A DNA stretch of 35,325 bases from Collinsella aerofaciens (GCF_005844325.1 NZ_SPFY01000024.1:1-35325); one strand, 5' to 3'; shown: positions 1 to 7,969, numbered from the stretch's first letter. Notes: generated by a model from the sequence alone, not told the origin. Translations and numbers: made by a program.

Positions 1-47
1 AAGCGGTCGGCGGGGCCATTGTGGCTCTTGACAGCGGATTGGGTCAT
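1..47 (-). CDS. Possible 5' end of a truncated minus-strand gene
   Basis: An ATG on the minus strand at 47-45 opens a frame that runs off the window edge. Its first residues are MTQSAVKSHNGPADR. No family can be recognised from 15 residues. No convincing ribosome binding site precedes it: only a G-rich stretch that belongs to the right arm of the neighbouring hairpin lies upstream. If the gene is real, that hairpin (56-154) is its 5' leader, and it is divergent from the marR operon. The frame could be fortuitous. Confidence 0.3.
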   Translation of the reverse strand, partial: MTQSAVKSHNGPADR

Positions 48-55
48 ATGAGCGA

Positions 56-154
56 AAACCCGCCAGAGTGAGCAAGGTGCCTTGAAACGAGGCGGCATTG
101 ACCTTCTGGTCATGCCGCCGAAGTTGAAAGGCAGATTGCCGCTCTGGCGGGTTT
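56..154. repeat. Long bulged hairpin, copy 1 of a two-copy structure
   Basis: The outer arms are a perfect 13-bp inverted repeat (AAACCCGCCAGAG at 56-68, complement at 142-154). Inside are shorter paired segments (GCAA 72-75 with TTGC 136-139, GCCTT 79-83 with AAGGC 128-132). The tip is a 12-bp stem with one bulged base (91-103 with 108-119) and a TTCT loop. The tip, read on the minus strand as GGCATGACC..AAGGTCAATGCC, recurs at 4557-4581 on the plus strand with the bulge in the same place. It could be a structured RNA leader, a terminator-like hairpin or a palindromic repeat. It matches no riboswitch class that I recognise. Confidence 0.6.
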
Positions 155-167
155 GCAGCGTCGAGCC

Positions 168-195
168 GTTACGCGGTTTGGTAAAACCGCGTAAC
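168..195. repeat. Perfect 12-bp hairpin upstream of marR promoter
   Basis: GTTACGCGGTTT (168-179) is repeated inverted at 184-195 around a GGTA tetraloop. No T-run follows on either strand, so it is not a canonical intrinsic terminator. It sits 15 bp before the -35 box of the marR promoter and could be a protein-binding site or part of the preceding palindromic element. Confidence 0.6.
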
Positions 196-210
196 CACTA
201 GTTTGGTACC

Positions 211-239
211 TTGACATTCATTTCTCATGCTCCTAAATT
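211..239 (+). promoter_or_regulatory. Sigma-70-type promoter of the marR-ABC operon
   Basis: A consensus -35 box TTGACA (211-216) is separated by 17 bp from a -10 box TAAATT (234-239). The predicted start point is near 246, which gives a leader of about 50 nt before the ATG at 295. The -10 box lies inside the palindrome CCTAA-N5-TTAGG, so a bound repressor would block polymerase. Confidence 0.75.
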
Positions 240-273
240 GGTTAGGCACAAAACAATTTCACTACCTAACTAA
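232..273. promoter_or_regulatory. Probable MarR operator (two sites)
   Basis: The palindrome CCTAAATTGGTTAGG (232-246) overlaps the -10 box. A second half-palindrome, CCTAACTAA (265-273), lies 18 bp further on, just before the ribosome binding site; together TTAGG (242-246) and CCTAA (265-269) are inverted. MarR repressors typically bind such short AT-centred palindromes over their own promoters. Assignment to the adjacent MarR protein is inference from position. Confidence 0.6.
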
Positions 274-294
274 AGAAAGGAGCGAAGATTAGAT

Positions 295-798
295 ATGCGT
301 GTTGAACCACTCGCCTATCCGCATGAACCCGGCGGCGACCCCTCACGGCCAGCAGACGAGCCCGAGACCCAGTCCGACAAAGACCGTCTCGCCAAGCGAA
401 TCCTCAATGGGCTGGGGTTTTGCGGCCATTACATGCATTTTCACGGCGGCGGCATATCTGGCAAGGCGCCTATTGTCTGCCTACTCGCCAAGCAGCCGAC
501 CGGCGAGCTGTCCCAACAGGAGCTCGGCATGCACTTCGACCTCAAGCCGGGGTCCCTTTCCGAGATTCTGTCCAAGCTCGAACTGGGCGGTCTTATCGAG
601 CGCAGTCGCAATCCCAAAGACCGTCGGCAGCTCACCATCCGCCTGACCGATGCGGGATGGGAAAAGGCCCGCGTTGAGCAGGCGGCCCGCATCCGCTTTA
701 GAGAGCAGGCCTTTAGTGCCCTCACTCACGACGAGCGCGAACAGCTCGCCGAGATGCTCGAAAAAATCCGCGCAACCTGGGAGGAACTGGATGATTAA
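295..798 (+). CDS. MarR-family transcriptional repressor
   Basis: A 167-residue winged-helix regulator, probably a dimeric repressor of the exporter genes that follow. The DNA-binding core runs from about residue 70 (LSQQELGMHFDLKPGSLSEI) through the wing (RNPKDRRQLTIRLTDAG), which carries the basic DRR motif typical of MarR proteins. The first ~35 residues are a polar, proline-rich extension not seen in most relatives. AAAGGAG at 276-282 is the ribosome binding site, at a rather long 12-nt distance. The last codons overlap the start of the exporter gene by 8 nt (ATGATTAA), so the two are translationally coupled. The ligand is unknown; MarR proteins beside multidrug exporters usually sense phenolic or other toxic compounds. 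Confidence 0.9.
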   Translation: MRVEPLAYPHEPGGDPSRPADEPETQSDKDRLAKRILNGLGFCGHYMHFHGGGISGKAPIVCLLAKQPTGELSQQELGMHFDLKPGSLSEILSKLELGGLIERSRNPKDRRQLTIRLTDAGWEKARVEQAARIRFREQAFSALTHDEREQLAEMLEKIRATWEELDD

Positions 799-2605
799 AA
801 CCCTCATGGGAAGCATCCGCGATTACAAGAAGGTCACGATCGCCACGCCGCTGCTGGTGCTTGGCGAGGTGCTCTGCGAGATGCTGATTCCATTTATCAC
901 CGCCAACCTGATCGACGCCATCAAAGACGGCGCCACCGTAGCCGAGATGCTTCCCACCGCGGGCTTTTTGGTGCTCATCGCGCTGACGTCGCTTGCTTTT
1001 GGCGCCGCTGCCGGCATCACCTGCAGCCATGCGAGTTGCGGCTTCGCCAAGAACCTGCGTCACGACCTGTTCTATAAGATCCAGACGTTCAGCTTTGCCA
1101 ACATCGATGAGTTCTCGAGCTCCTCACTCGTCACGCGCCTGACCACCGATATCAACAACGTGCAGCAGGCCTTTATGATGATCATCCGCATCGCCGTGCG
1201 CGCACCGCTGGTGCTGGTCTTTGCCTTTGCCATGGCCTACGCCATGGGCGGCAGCGTCGCCATGGTCTACCTGGTCATCATTCCGCTGCTGGGCTTTGGC
1301 CTGTTCTTTATCATCTATAAGGTGCGCCCGATCTTTGCCCGCGTGTTCCGCAAGTACGACGCCCTTAACGAGTCCGTCGAGGAAAACGTCACCGGCATGC
1401 GCGTGGTCAAGAGTTACGTGCGCGAAGACTTTGAGAAGGAGAAGTTCGCGACCGCCGCACGCGACGTCCAGATGGACTTCACCCGCGCCGAGAAGCTGCT
1501 CGCCTTTAACAATCCCATGATGAACATCTGCGTCAACGGCGCGTTTGTCGTCATCATCTACCTGGGCTCCAAGCTCATCATCACGAGTCAGGGCACGCTG
1601 TTCGACGTGGGCCAGCTCTCCTCGATCTTTACCTATGGCTTCCAAATCCTCATGAGTCTGATGCAGCTGTCGATGATCTTTGTCATGGTGACCATGGCCG
1701 ACGAATCGGCACACCGCATTACCGAGGTGCTGGCCGCCGAGCCCACGATCGCCGATCCCGCCGAGCCCGTGCTCGAGGTTGCCGACGGTTCCATCGACTT
1801 TGACCACGTGAGCTTTAAGTATTCCGCGCATGCGAAGCGCCAGGCGCTCGACAATATCGACCTGCACATTAAGAGCGGCGAGACCATCGGCATCATCGGC
1901 GGCACCGGCTCGGCCAAGTCCACGCTCGTAAACCTCATCGCCCGTCTGTACGACACCACCGAAGGTACCGTGCGCGTGGGCGGCGTGGATGTGCGCGACT
2001 ACGACTTGGACGCTCTGCGTCACCAAGTGGCCATGGTGCTGCAGAAAAACGTGCTGTTTAGCGGCACCATTGCCGAGAACCTGCGTTGGGGCGACCCGAA
2101 CGCCACCGACGAAGAGGTCCGCGAGGCGGCACATCTGGCCTGCGCCGACGAGTTTGTCGATGGCTTCCCCAAGGGCTATGACACCTGGATCGAGCAGGGC
2201 GGCTCCAATGTCTCGGGCGGTCAGAAGCAGCGCCTGTGCATTGCGCGTGCCCTGCTGCGTCGCCCCAAGATCTTGATCCTGGACGACTCCACCAGCGCCG
2301 TCGACACCAAGACCGACGCCAAGATCCGCGCAGGGCTGGCAAGCTATCTGCCCAACACGACCAAGCTCATCATCGCCCAGCGCATTAGTTCCGTGCAGGA
2401 TGCAGACCGCATCATCGTCATGGAGGGCGGCCGCATCGCGCAGATCGGCAACCACGATGAGCTGCTCAAGACGAGCGAGATCTACCGCGAGACCTTTACC
2501 TCGCAGAACAAGATGTCTGCCGAGGGCGAAGAGGCCGTCGAAGCCGACACCGAGGCATCCGCAACACAAGCTCAGACCCAGGAAGGAGGCGAGGCACATG
2601 AGTAA
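791..2605 (+). CDS. ABC exporter subunit A, degenerate ATPase site
   Basis: A 604-residue half-transporter: an N-terminal six-helix membrane domain of the type-IV exporter fold, then a nucleotide-binding domain from about residue 340. The start at 791 is chosen because GGGAGG lies 6 nt upstream and the frame overlaps the marR stop. Walker A reads GGTGSAKST near residue 370, with Ala where Gly is usual. The signature is SGGQ. Walker B ends LILDD, with Asp in place of the catalytic Glu. The H-loop reads IAQR, with Gln for His (near residue 528). These substitutions mark the degenerate-site subunit of a heterodimeric exporter such as TM287/288 or LmrCD. The partner is the next gene. Expected role: efflux of drugs, lipids or peptides. 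The substrate cannot be read from sequence. Confidence 0.93.
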   Translation: MIKTLMGSIRDYKKVTIATPLLVLGEVLCEMLIPFITANLIDAIKDGATVAEMLPTAGFLVLIALTSLAFGAAAGITCSHASCGFAKNLRHDLFYKIQTFSFANIDEFSSSSLVTRLTTDINNVQQAFMMIIRIAVRAPLVLVFAFAMAYAMGGSVAMVYLVIIPLLGFGLFFIIYKVRPIFARVFRKYDALNESVEENVTGMRVVKSYVREDFEKEKFATAARDVQMDFTRAEKLLAFNNPMMNICVNGAFVVIIYLGSKLIITSQGTLFDVGQLSSIFTYGFQILMSLMQLSMIFVMVTMADESAHRITEVLAAEPTIADPAEPVLEVADGSIDFDHVSFKYSAHAKRQALDNIDLHIKSGETIGIIGGTGSAKSTLVNLIARLYDTTEGTVRVGGVDVRDYDLDALRHQVAMVLQKNVLFSGTIAENLRWGDPNATDEEVREAAHLACADEFVDGFPKGYDTWIEQGGSNVSGGQKQRLCIARALLRRPKILILDDSTSAVDTKTDAKIRAGLASYLPNTTKLIIAQRISSVQDADRIIVMEGGRIAQIGNHDELLKTSEIYRETFTSQNKMSAEGEEAVEADTEASATQAQTQEGGEAHE

Positions 2606-4517
2606 GGCAACGACCGCCGAGCGCGCGCTCAACCGCAAGGGTGGCACCATGTCGCGCCTCATCAAGACGCTCTTTGGCTTCTACCCCGTGCTTTTGCCCC
2701 TCGTCGTCGTCGGCGTGGTGCTCTGCGCCATCATCAACTCCATCGGCGCGACCTTCCTTCAGAGCGCCCTGCAGATTATTAGCGAATCGTGGCAGTCGGG
2801 CGATTGGGAAGCTGCACAGCCCAAGATCGCACAGCTCGTGACCACCCTCGCCTGCATCTACGGCGTCGGCATCCTGTCCTCGCTGTTCTGGAACCGCGCC
2901 ATGGCCATCGTCACGCAGGGCTCGCTCGAGAAGCTGCGCGAGAAGATGTTCAACCGCATGCAGGACCTGCCGATTCGCTACTTCGACACGCACCAGCGCG
3001 GCGACATCATGAGCCACTACACCAACGACATCGACACGCTGCGCCAAATGATCAGCCAGTCGCTGCCCAACCTGCTCATGACGACCATCGTCATCGTCAC
3101 GGTGTTCTTTATCATGCTGTACTACAGCGTTTGGATGTGCCTGGTCATTGTGGCAGGCGTCGCCTTTATGACCTTTATGACCAAGCTGCTCGGCTCCAAC
3201 TCCGCGCGCTTCTTTATTGCGCAGCAGACCGAGCTCGGCGTTGTCGAGGGCCATATCGAGGAAGTCATGAACGGCCAGAAGGTCGTCAAGGCATTCTGCC
3301 ACGAGTCTGCCGCCGAAGCCGATTTTGACGAGCGCAACGAAAAGCTCTTCGAGGTCTCGCAGAAGGCCAACATGTACGCCAACATCCTCATGCCCATCCT
3401 TATGAACCTGGGCAACCTGCTCTACGTGCTGGTCGCACTGGCCGGCGGCATTTTCCTAGCGCTGGGCGTGCCCAACCTGAGCATCTCGGGCATGGCGCTG
3501 TCCATCGCCGTCGTGGTGCCGTTCCTCAACATGACCAAGCAGTTCTGTGGACAGATCGGCCAGATCTCGCAGCAGATCAACGCCGTGGTCATGGGCCTCG
3601 CCGGCGCCGACCGTATCTTTGAGCTCATCGACGAGGAGCCCGAAGCCGACGAAGGCTATGTGACGCTTGTCAACGCTCAGGTGAACCCCGATACCTGGCA
3701 GCTCGAGGAGGCCGACCACCACACTGGCATGTGGGCGTGGAAACATCCGCACCGCGCAACCGGCGAGATCGAGTACGTGCCGCTGCGTGGCGACCTGGTC
3801 ATGGACAACGTCGACTTTGGCTACACGCCCGACCACGAGGTGCTGCACGGCGTGTCCGTGTTTGCCAAGCCGGGCCAGAAGGTCGCGTTTGTCGGCGCCA
3901 CCGGTGCCGGTAAGACGACCATCACCAATCTCATCAACCGCTTCTATGACATCGCCGACGGCAAGATTCGCTACGACGGCATCAACGTCAACAAGATCCG
4001 CAAGGCAGACCTGCGCCGCTCGCTGGGCGTGGTGCTGCAGGACGTAAACCTGTTCACCGGCACCGTGATGGATAACATCCGCTACGGCAATCTGGATGCC
4101 ACCGACGAGGAGTGCATCGCGGCAGCAAAGCTCGCCGGCGCGGACGACTTTATCACCCGCCTGCCCGACGGCTACGACACGATGCTCACCGGCAACGGTG
4201 CCCAGCTGTCGCAGGGCCAGCGCCAGCTGATCTCGATCGCACGCGCCGCCGTCGCCGATCCGCCGGCGATGATCCTGGACGAGGCCACGTCGAGCATCGA
4301 TACCCGCACCGAGGCCATCGTGCAAGCCGGCATGGACAAGCTCATGGAAGGCCGCACGACGTTTGTCATCGCGCACCGCCTGTCCACCGTGCGCAACTCC
4401 GACGCGATCATCTGTCTGGATCACGGCCGCATCATCGAGCGCGGCAACCACGACGAGCTGATTGCCAAGCGCGGGTATTACTACCAGCTCTATACCGGAG
4501 CGTTTGAGCTGGAGTAG
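2598..4517 (+). CDS. ABC exporter subunit B, catalytic ATPase site
   Basis: A 639-residue half-transporter that overlaps subunit A by 8 nt (ATGAGTAA), with AGGAGG 8 nt upstream of the chosen ATG. A six-helix membrane domain is followed by a ~45-residue insertion before the nucleotide-binding domain (including WAWKHPHRATGEIEYVPL), a feature shared by one subunit of many clostridial and coriobacterial heterodimeric exporters. Walker A is canonical (GATGAGKTT), Walker B carries the catalytic Glu (MILDEATSS) and the H-loop His is present (IAHRLSTV). Its signature deviates (LSQGQ), and it would face the degenerate Walker site of subunit A. The pair therefore has one competent and one crippled ATP site. 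Confidence 0.93.
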   Translation: MSKATTAERALNRKGGTMSRLIKTLFGFYPVLLPLVVVGVVLCAIINSIGATFLQSALQIISESWQSGDWEAAQPKIAQLVTTLACIYGVGILSSLFWNRAMAIVTQGSLEKLREKMFNRMQDLPIRYFDTHQRGDIMSHYTNDIDTLRQMISQSLPNLLMTTIVIVTVFFIMLYYSVWMCLVIVAGVAFMTFMTKLLGSNSARFFIAQQTELGVVEGHIEEVMNGQKVVKAFCHESAAEADFDERNEKLFEVSQKANMYANILMPILMNLGNLLYVLVALAGGIFLALGVPNLSISGMALSIAVVVPFLNMTKQFCGQIGQISQQINAVVMGLAGADRIFELIDEEPEADEGYVTLVNAQVNPDTWQLEEADHHTGMWAWKHPHRATGEIEYVPLRGDLVMDNVDFGYTPDHEVLHGVSVFAKPGQKVAFVGATGAGKTTITNLINRFYDIADGKIRYDGINVNKIRKADLRRSLGVVLQDVNLFTGTVMDNIRYGNLDATDEECIAAAKLAGADDFITRLPDGYDTMLTGNGAQLSQGQRQLISIARAAVADPPAMILDEATSSIDTRTEAIVQAGMDKLMEGRTTFVIAHRLSTVRNSDAIICLDHGRIIERGNHDELIAKRGYYYQLYTGAFELE

Positions 4518-4529
4518 TTCGGCTCGCCG

Positions 4530-4610
4530 AGATGGCCGATTTGCCGCTCATTCGTCGGGCATGACCCTAAGGTCAATGCCCTCCTCTTTCGGGGCAAATC
4601 GACTCATCTC
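4530..4610. repeat. Bulged hairpin, copy 2, after the exporter operon
   Basis: Nested pairing: GAGATG (4530-4535) with CATCTC (4605-4610), GATTTGCC (4538-4545) with GGCAAATC (4593-4600), and the tip GGGCATGACC (4557-4566) with GGTCAATGCCC (4571-4581) around CTAA. One A is bulged in the right arm, as in the copy at 56-154. The tip sequence is nearly the same as that copy read on the opposite strand; the outer stems are unrelated in sequence but similar in plan. Confidence 0.6.
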
Positions 4611-4641
4611 AACGACCCAAACACAATGCGCCGCAACGAAT

Positions 4642-4677
4642 AAAGCCTCCGCAGCCACACGAGCTGCGGAGGCTTTT
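4642..4677. terminator. Bidirectional intrinsic terminator
   Basis: A 14-bp perfect stem (AAAGCCTCCGCAGC at 4642-4655, complement at 4663-4676) with a 7-nt loop, and T-runs on both sides. It lies between the convergent exporter operon and the diguanylate cyclase gene and can serve both. Confidence 0.92.
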
Positions 4678-4697
4678 CTATGCCCTTTGTTACAAGC

Positions 4698-5789
4698 TTA
4701 CCGTTCCTCGCGTTGCGGCCCGGCTGCCTCGGCTGTCTTTACGCGGTTCTTGTCGATGTACATGTTTTTGTCGGCCTGGGAAAAGAGCTCGCGCATCGTA
4801 GGCGGTTCATCAAAATCACTGGAAAGTGCATAGCCCACCGCATAGCTGATAGGCATGTCGGGGTGAGCCTCGGAATACTCGTTCACGTTCGCACGAACCC
4901 GAGCGAGACAGGACTCCACAGCAGTTCGATCGGCATCCCACAGCACCGCGATAAACTCATCGCCGCCGTCGCGGCCCACAAAGCAGGTCTCGGACGCCAC
5001 GCACCCCAGCTGCTGGGCAAAAGAACGGATGTATTCGTCGCCCTTCTCGTGGCCGAAGTTGTTATTGACCGTATGCAGATTGTTAAGGTCGAAGACGCAC
5101 ACCGCAACGGGCGCCTCCGCGGAGACAGGCCGCTCCTGCCCCAAGATCTCCTCGCACTTGTTCTTGTTGGGCAGTCCCGTGGCTTCGTCGAGATAGACTT
5201 TGCTCTGCAGCTCGCGGTTGAGCGCGGCAGTGCGCACCGCGCGAACAAGTTCGACCGCAAAGGTCGCCACCAAGCCCACGATGTCGATGATCACCAAGCC
5301 CTCGAGATAGTTGAGCGCCGACGCCTTCTCCTGAGAGTAGTCCTCTGCGAGTCGTGTGGCATCGTCACAAATACCAAAGAACTCCTCGCTCATCGCGATG
5401 ATATCGGTGCTCTCGTAGCCGACTTCGCGCACGCGGCTGATCTCGGCGCAAAGCTCATCAAAATAATTTGCAAGCTCGGTCATCTTTGTCTGATACTCAT
5501 CGTCGTCGAGACGGACGAGGTTGAGGTCGTCACTTCCGTAACGCAAACCGTTGATGTATGAATCCACGGCTTTGAGCAGGTCATCTTGAGGCTGGCCCGC
5601 ATCCTCGAGCTTAACGATTCGCTGCGTGGTACCGCGCACCAGACCGGCGTAATTGACCACGCGCGCCGTGCCCTGGATATCGGAGACGAGCAGCATAACA
5701 TTGATGAAGAAGAAGATGAGAACTGCCGTGAGCACCATCATGAGCAGGCGCACCGCCCGGCTGGCTTTCTTGGCGACAGAAGTATTCAC
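4698..5789 (-). CDS. Membrane-bound GGDEF diguanylate cyclase
   Basis: The 363-residue product should make cyclic di-GMP from two GTP. GTG at 5789 is taken as the start because GGGGGAG stands 7 nt upstream; a longer frame exists without a comparable site. Residues ~13-35 form a first membrane helix (LLMMVLTAVLIFFF). An extracytoplasmic helical domain of ~140 residues follows, opening with VVNYAGLVRGTTQRIVK, which resembles the PilJ/NarX-type sensor N-terminus. A second helix (LVIIDIVGLVATFAVELV) precedes the cytoplasmic GGDEF domain. The intact active-site motif GGDEF lies at about residues 275-279. The RxxD inhibitory site usually found five residues before it is absent (SETC there), so product feedback inhibition through that site is unlikely. 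No EAL domain is fused. Confidence 0.9.
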   Translation of the reverse strand: MNTSVAKKASRAVRLLMMVLTAVLIFFFINVMLLVSDIQGTARVVNYAGLVRGTTQRIVKLEDAGQPQDDLLKAVDSYINGLRYGSDDLNLVRLDDDEYQTKMTELANYFDELCAEISRVREVGYESTDIIAMSEEFFGICDDATRLAEDYSQEKASALNYLEGLVIIDIVGLVATFAVELVRAVRTAALNRELQSKVYLDEATGLPNKNKCEEILGQERPVSAEAPVAVCVFDLNNLHTVNNNFGHEKGDEYIRSFAQQLGCVASETCFVGRDGGDEFIAVLWDADRTAVESCLARVRANVNEYSEAHPDMPISYAVGYALSSDFDEPPTMRELFSQADKNMYIDKNRVKTAEAAGPQREER

Positions 5790-5909
5790 AAGTTCACTCC
5801 CCCAAATGACAAAAGCACAGGTAGTACGCAACGTGCTGGAATTCACGTGAGGTCAACTCTACCAGATGATTTTTCTAGGACGGGAATTAAAGAATCATCG
5901 ACACGATAG

Positions 5910-6788
5910 CTATTTGAGAAGTTGTGCCATGGCGTTGACGAATTTTTGGACTTGGAGGGTGGGCTCGAGCGGGTAGTGCAGAAAGACCGGTACCTCGCGA
6001 CCGCACAGGAACGGCACGCCCACAAAGGCCGGGTGCACGCCCGACCATGCGCCGCAGGTGAGCACCGCGTCGCCCTTTTCCTCCGCCTCGTTAAAGAGCG
6101 CAAAGTCGAAGCTATCCACGTCAATCACGTCCACGCCGCCGTCGGCCAACAGGTCGATGCGCAGGCTGTCCATGGCGTCGTTGCCGTGGCGGAGCACGCG
6201 CAGGCGCATGCCCTCCAAGTCGGCGACCGTAATGCGTGTCTTGCGCGCCAGCGGGCTCGTGCGCGGCACGTCGATATAAAACGGCACGTTGACGATGCGG
6301 AGCTTTTGGCAGGCATCACCCCAGCGCGGCGTCGAAAAACTCGACTGCACTACATCCACCTCGCGACCAAGGCTGCGCATGACGGATTCGCGCTCGTCGT
6401 AGAGGTCGCTTACCGGCACAATCTCAAATCGCAGCGACGGCTCCAGATCGTGGATGCCCGTCCACATCGAAAGCGTTTGGCGCCCCGGACACATCATCGA
6501 CACGCCCAGGCGCACGGCACCGCCGTCGCCCGCCGCACGTCGGGCACGGCGCAGTGCGTCCTCGGACTGCCGCATGATCGAGCGCGCGTCGTCCACCAGT
6601 AGTGCGCCGGCCGGCGTCACCTTAACGCCTGAGTGCGAGCGTTCGAACAGCGTGATGCCGAACTCGGCCTCGAAGCCCGACACCTGCTTGACGAGCGCCG
6701 GAGTCGACACACGCAATTTTGCCGCCGCACGCGAGAAGCTTCCCAGCTCCGCGGCAGCCGATATGGCCTCGAGTCGTCGATCGTACAC
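5910..6788 (-). CDS. LysR-family transcriptional regulator
   Basis: A 292-residue LTTR. The start is set at GTG 6788, with GGGAG 7 nt upstream; this puts the helix-turn-helix at the usual distance from the N-terminus (LEAISAAAELGSFSRAAAKL, then VSTPALVKQVSGFEAEFG). The C-terminal two-thirds is the substrate-binding-like effector domain (about residues 80-290). The gene is divergent from the SDR-MFS-oxidoreductase unit, the classic arrangement for an LTTR that controls its neighbours and itself from the shared intergenic region. The inducer is unknown. The second recognition-helix residues (TPALVKQV) differ from the common TQPALS type. I am confident in the family and moderately so in the target. 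Confidence 0.92.
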   Translation of the reverse strand: MYDRRLEAISAAAELGSFSRAAAKLRVSTPALVKQVSGFEAEFGITLFERSHSGVKVTPAGALLVDDARSIMRQSEDALRRARRAAGDGGAVRLGVSMMCPGRQTLSMWTGIHDLEPSLRFEIVPVSDLYDERESVMRSLGREVDVVQSSFSTPRWGDACQKLRIVNVPFYIDVPRTSPLARKTRITVADLEGMRLRVLRHGNDAMDSLRIDLLADGGVDVIDVDSFDFALFNEAEEKGDAVLTCGAWSGVHPAFVGVPFLCGREVPVFLHYPLEPTLQVQKFVNAMAQLLK

Positions 6789-7021
6789 GTCAATCTCCCG
6801 TTTTCGCGCCTGTGACCGCATGGTGCCACAGGGGGTTGTTTTCGCAGGTCACACGCTCAATTGAGAATAAACTGCATCGCACAGTGTAAACCTACGGTTA
6901 ACGCAATTCTAACAAATATGCAATTCACCTGCGCAAATGCAAAGCATACGATAACCAGCGAAAACCACGTGGGTCGATTAATGGGAGCGACCCACCGGGA
7001 GGCACAAGAAGGGAAGTTCCT
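6789..7021. promoter_or_regulatory. Divergent LysR/SDR control region
   Basis: The gap between the two divergent start codons is AT-richer than its surroundings. It contains the direct repeats GCAATTC at 6903-6909 and 6920-6926, a possible weak promoter (TTGAGA 6861-6866, 18 bp, TGTAAA 6885-6890), and an 8-bp inverted repeat GTGGGTCG/CGACCCAC (6969-6976 and 6988-6995, 11-nt loop) in the likely SDR leader. LTTR sites (T-N11-A in a dyad) are too degenerate for me to pick one with certainty. The SDR ribosome binding site is GGGAAG at 7011-7016. Confidence 0.45.
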
Positions 7022-7903
7022 ATGAGCAATTGGCTTAAGCTCGAGGGCGATGTCTGCGCCGTGACTGGCGCGCTCGGCGGTATGGGCGCCGAGATCTGCC
7101 GCGAGTTCGCCCGCAATGGCGCCAACGTCGTCATGCTCGACCTGGACGAGGAGAAGGTCAAGGCCGCAGCCGCCGACCTCGCCGCCGAGTTTGGCATCCA
7201 CGCCGAGGGTTACAAGATGAACGCCACCGACGAGGCCGAGGTTCAGGCTGCTGTCGACGCCACCATCGCCAACTTCGGCCGCGTCGACGTCCTCGTCAAC
7301 ACCGCCGGTATCCTGCGCTTCGCCGCCATGGAGGACCTGCCGCTGAGCGACTGGGAGCAGGTGCTCAACGTCAACCTCACCGGTTACTTCATCACCTCGC
7401 AGCGCTTTGGTCGCGAGATGATCAAGGCCGGCCAGGGTCGCCTGGTGCACATCTCGACCGTCGCCAGCCACTCCCCCGAGACGTTCTCGGGCGTGTACAG
7501 CTCCACCAAGGCGGGCGTCAACATGATGTCCAAGATGCTCGCCGCCGAGTGGGGCCCCTACGGCGTCCGCTCCAACTGCGTCGAACCCTGCTTCGTTAAG
7601 ACCCCGATGTCGGCCAACTTCTACGCCGACCCCGAGGTCGAAAAGAGCCGCAGCCGTCTGATCGCCACGCGCCGCATCGGCGAGGTCAGCGATATCGCCA
7701 ACGCCGTCATGTTCCTGGCGTCCACGCGCTCGGACTTCACCACCGGCGACGCCATCAAGGTCGACGGCGGCTTCTCCAACATGATGGGCGACCTCACCGC
7801 CAAGCCCGGCGGCCGTCGCGCCTATGCCGACAACTACCTTAAGAACAAGGGTGTCGAGCTCTGGTCCGATGAGTCCGGCGTCGCCAAGCCGACTGACCAG
7901 TAA
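7022..7903 (+). CDS. Short-chain dehydrogenase/reductase (SDR)
   Basis: A 293-residue classical SDR, predicted cytosolic NAD(P)-dependent oxidoreductase of an alcohol or ketone group. The Rossmann motif TGALGGMG lies near residue 16, the NAG-type motif NTAG near 97, a catalytic Ser in HISTVAS and the YxxxK pair in YSSTKAG. The Asp after beta-2 (MLDLDEEK) favours NAD+ over NADP+. The C-terminus is about 35 residues longer than a typical 250-residue SDR and ends in a charged tail. It is the first gene of a unit with an MFS carrier and a Gfo/Idh/MocA protein, facing a LysR gene, so a role in catabolism of a sugar acid, polyol or similar hydroxy compound is likely. Steroid dehydrogenase activity also occurs in this family and is not excluded. 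Confidence 0.9.
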   Translation: MSNWLKLEGDVCAVTGALGGMGAEICREFARNGANVVMLDLDEEKVKAAAADLAAEFGIHAEGYKMNATDEAEVQAAVDATIANFGRVDVLVNTAGILRFAAMEDLPLSDWEQVLNVNLTGYFITSQRFGREMIKAGQGRLVHISTVASHSPETFSGVYSSTKAGVNMMSKMLAAEWGPYGVRSNCVEPCFVKTPMSANFYADPEVEKSRSRLIATRRIGEVSDIANAVMFLASTRSDFTTGDAIKVDGGFSNMMGDLTAKPGGRRAYADNYLKNKGVELWSDESGVAKPTDQ

Positions 7904-7915
7904 ACCAACCTGACA

Positions 7916-7946
7916 GGGAGGTCCCGCGGACACGCCCGCTCCTCCC
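7916..7946. other. Intercistronic hairpin between SDR and MFS genes
   Basis: GGGAGG (7916-7921) pairs with CCTCCC (7941-7946), with further G-C pairing inside. No T-run follows. In a polycistronic mRNA it could act as an RNA-stability or attenuation element. Function is inference. Confidence 0.4.
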
Positions 7947-7969
7947 CCGTATCGATCAGAAAGAGTCCA

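Noticed and set aside
56-154. Known riboswitch upstream of the marR operon or of the truncated minus-strand gene
   Set aside because: The nested hairpin lacks the conserved cores of the TPP, SAM, lysine, cobalamin, fluoride, ZTP or THF classes that I compared by eye, so only a generic structured element is reported.
1124-2665. A 513-codon minus-strand frame over the first exporter gene
   Set aside because: It is the antisense of a well-supported ABC gene, with repetitive Gly/Val/His/Asp composition typical of such shadows.
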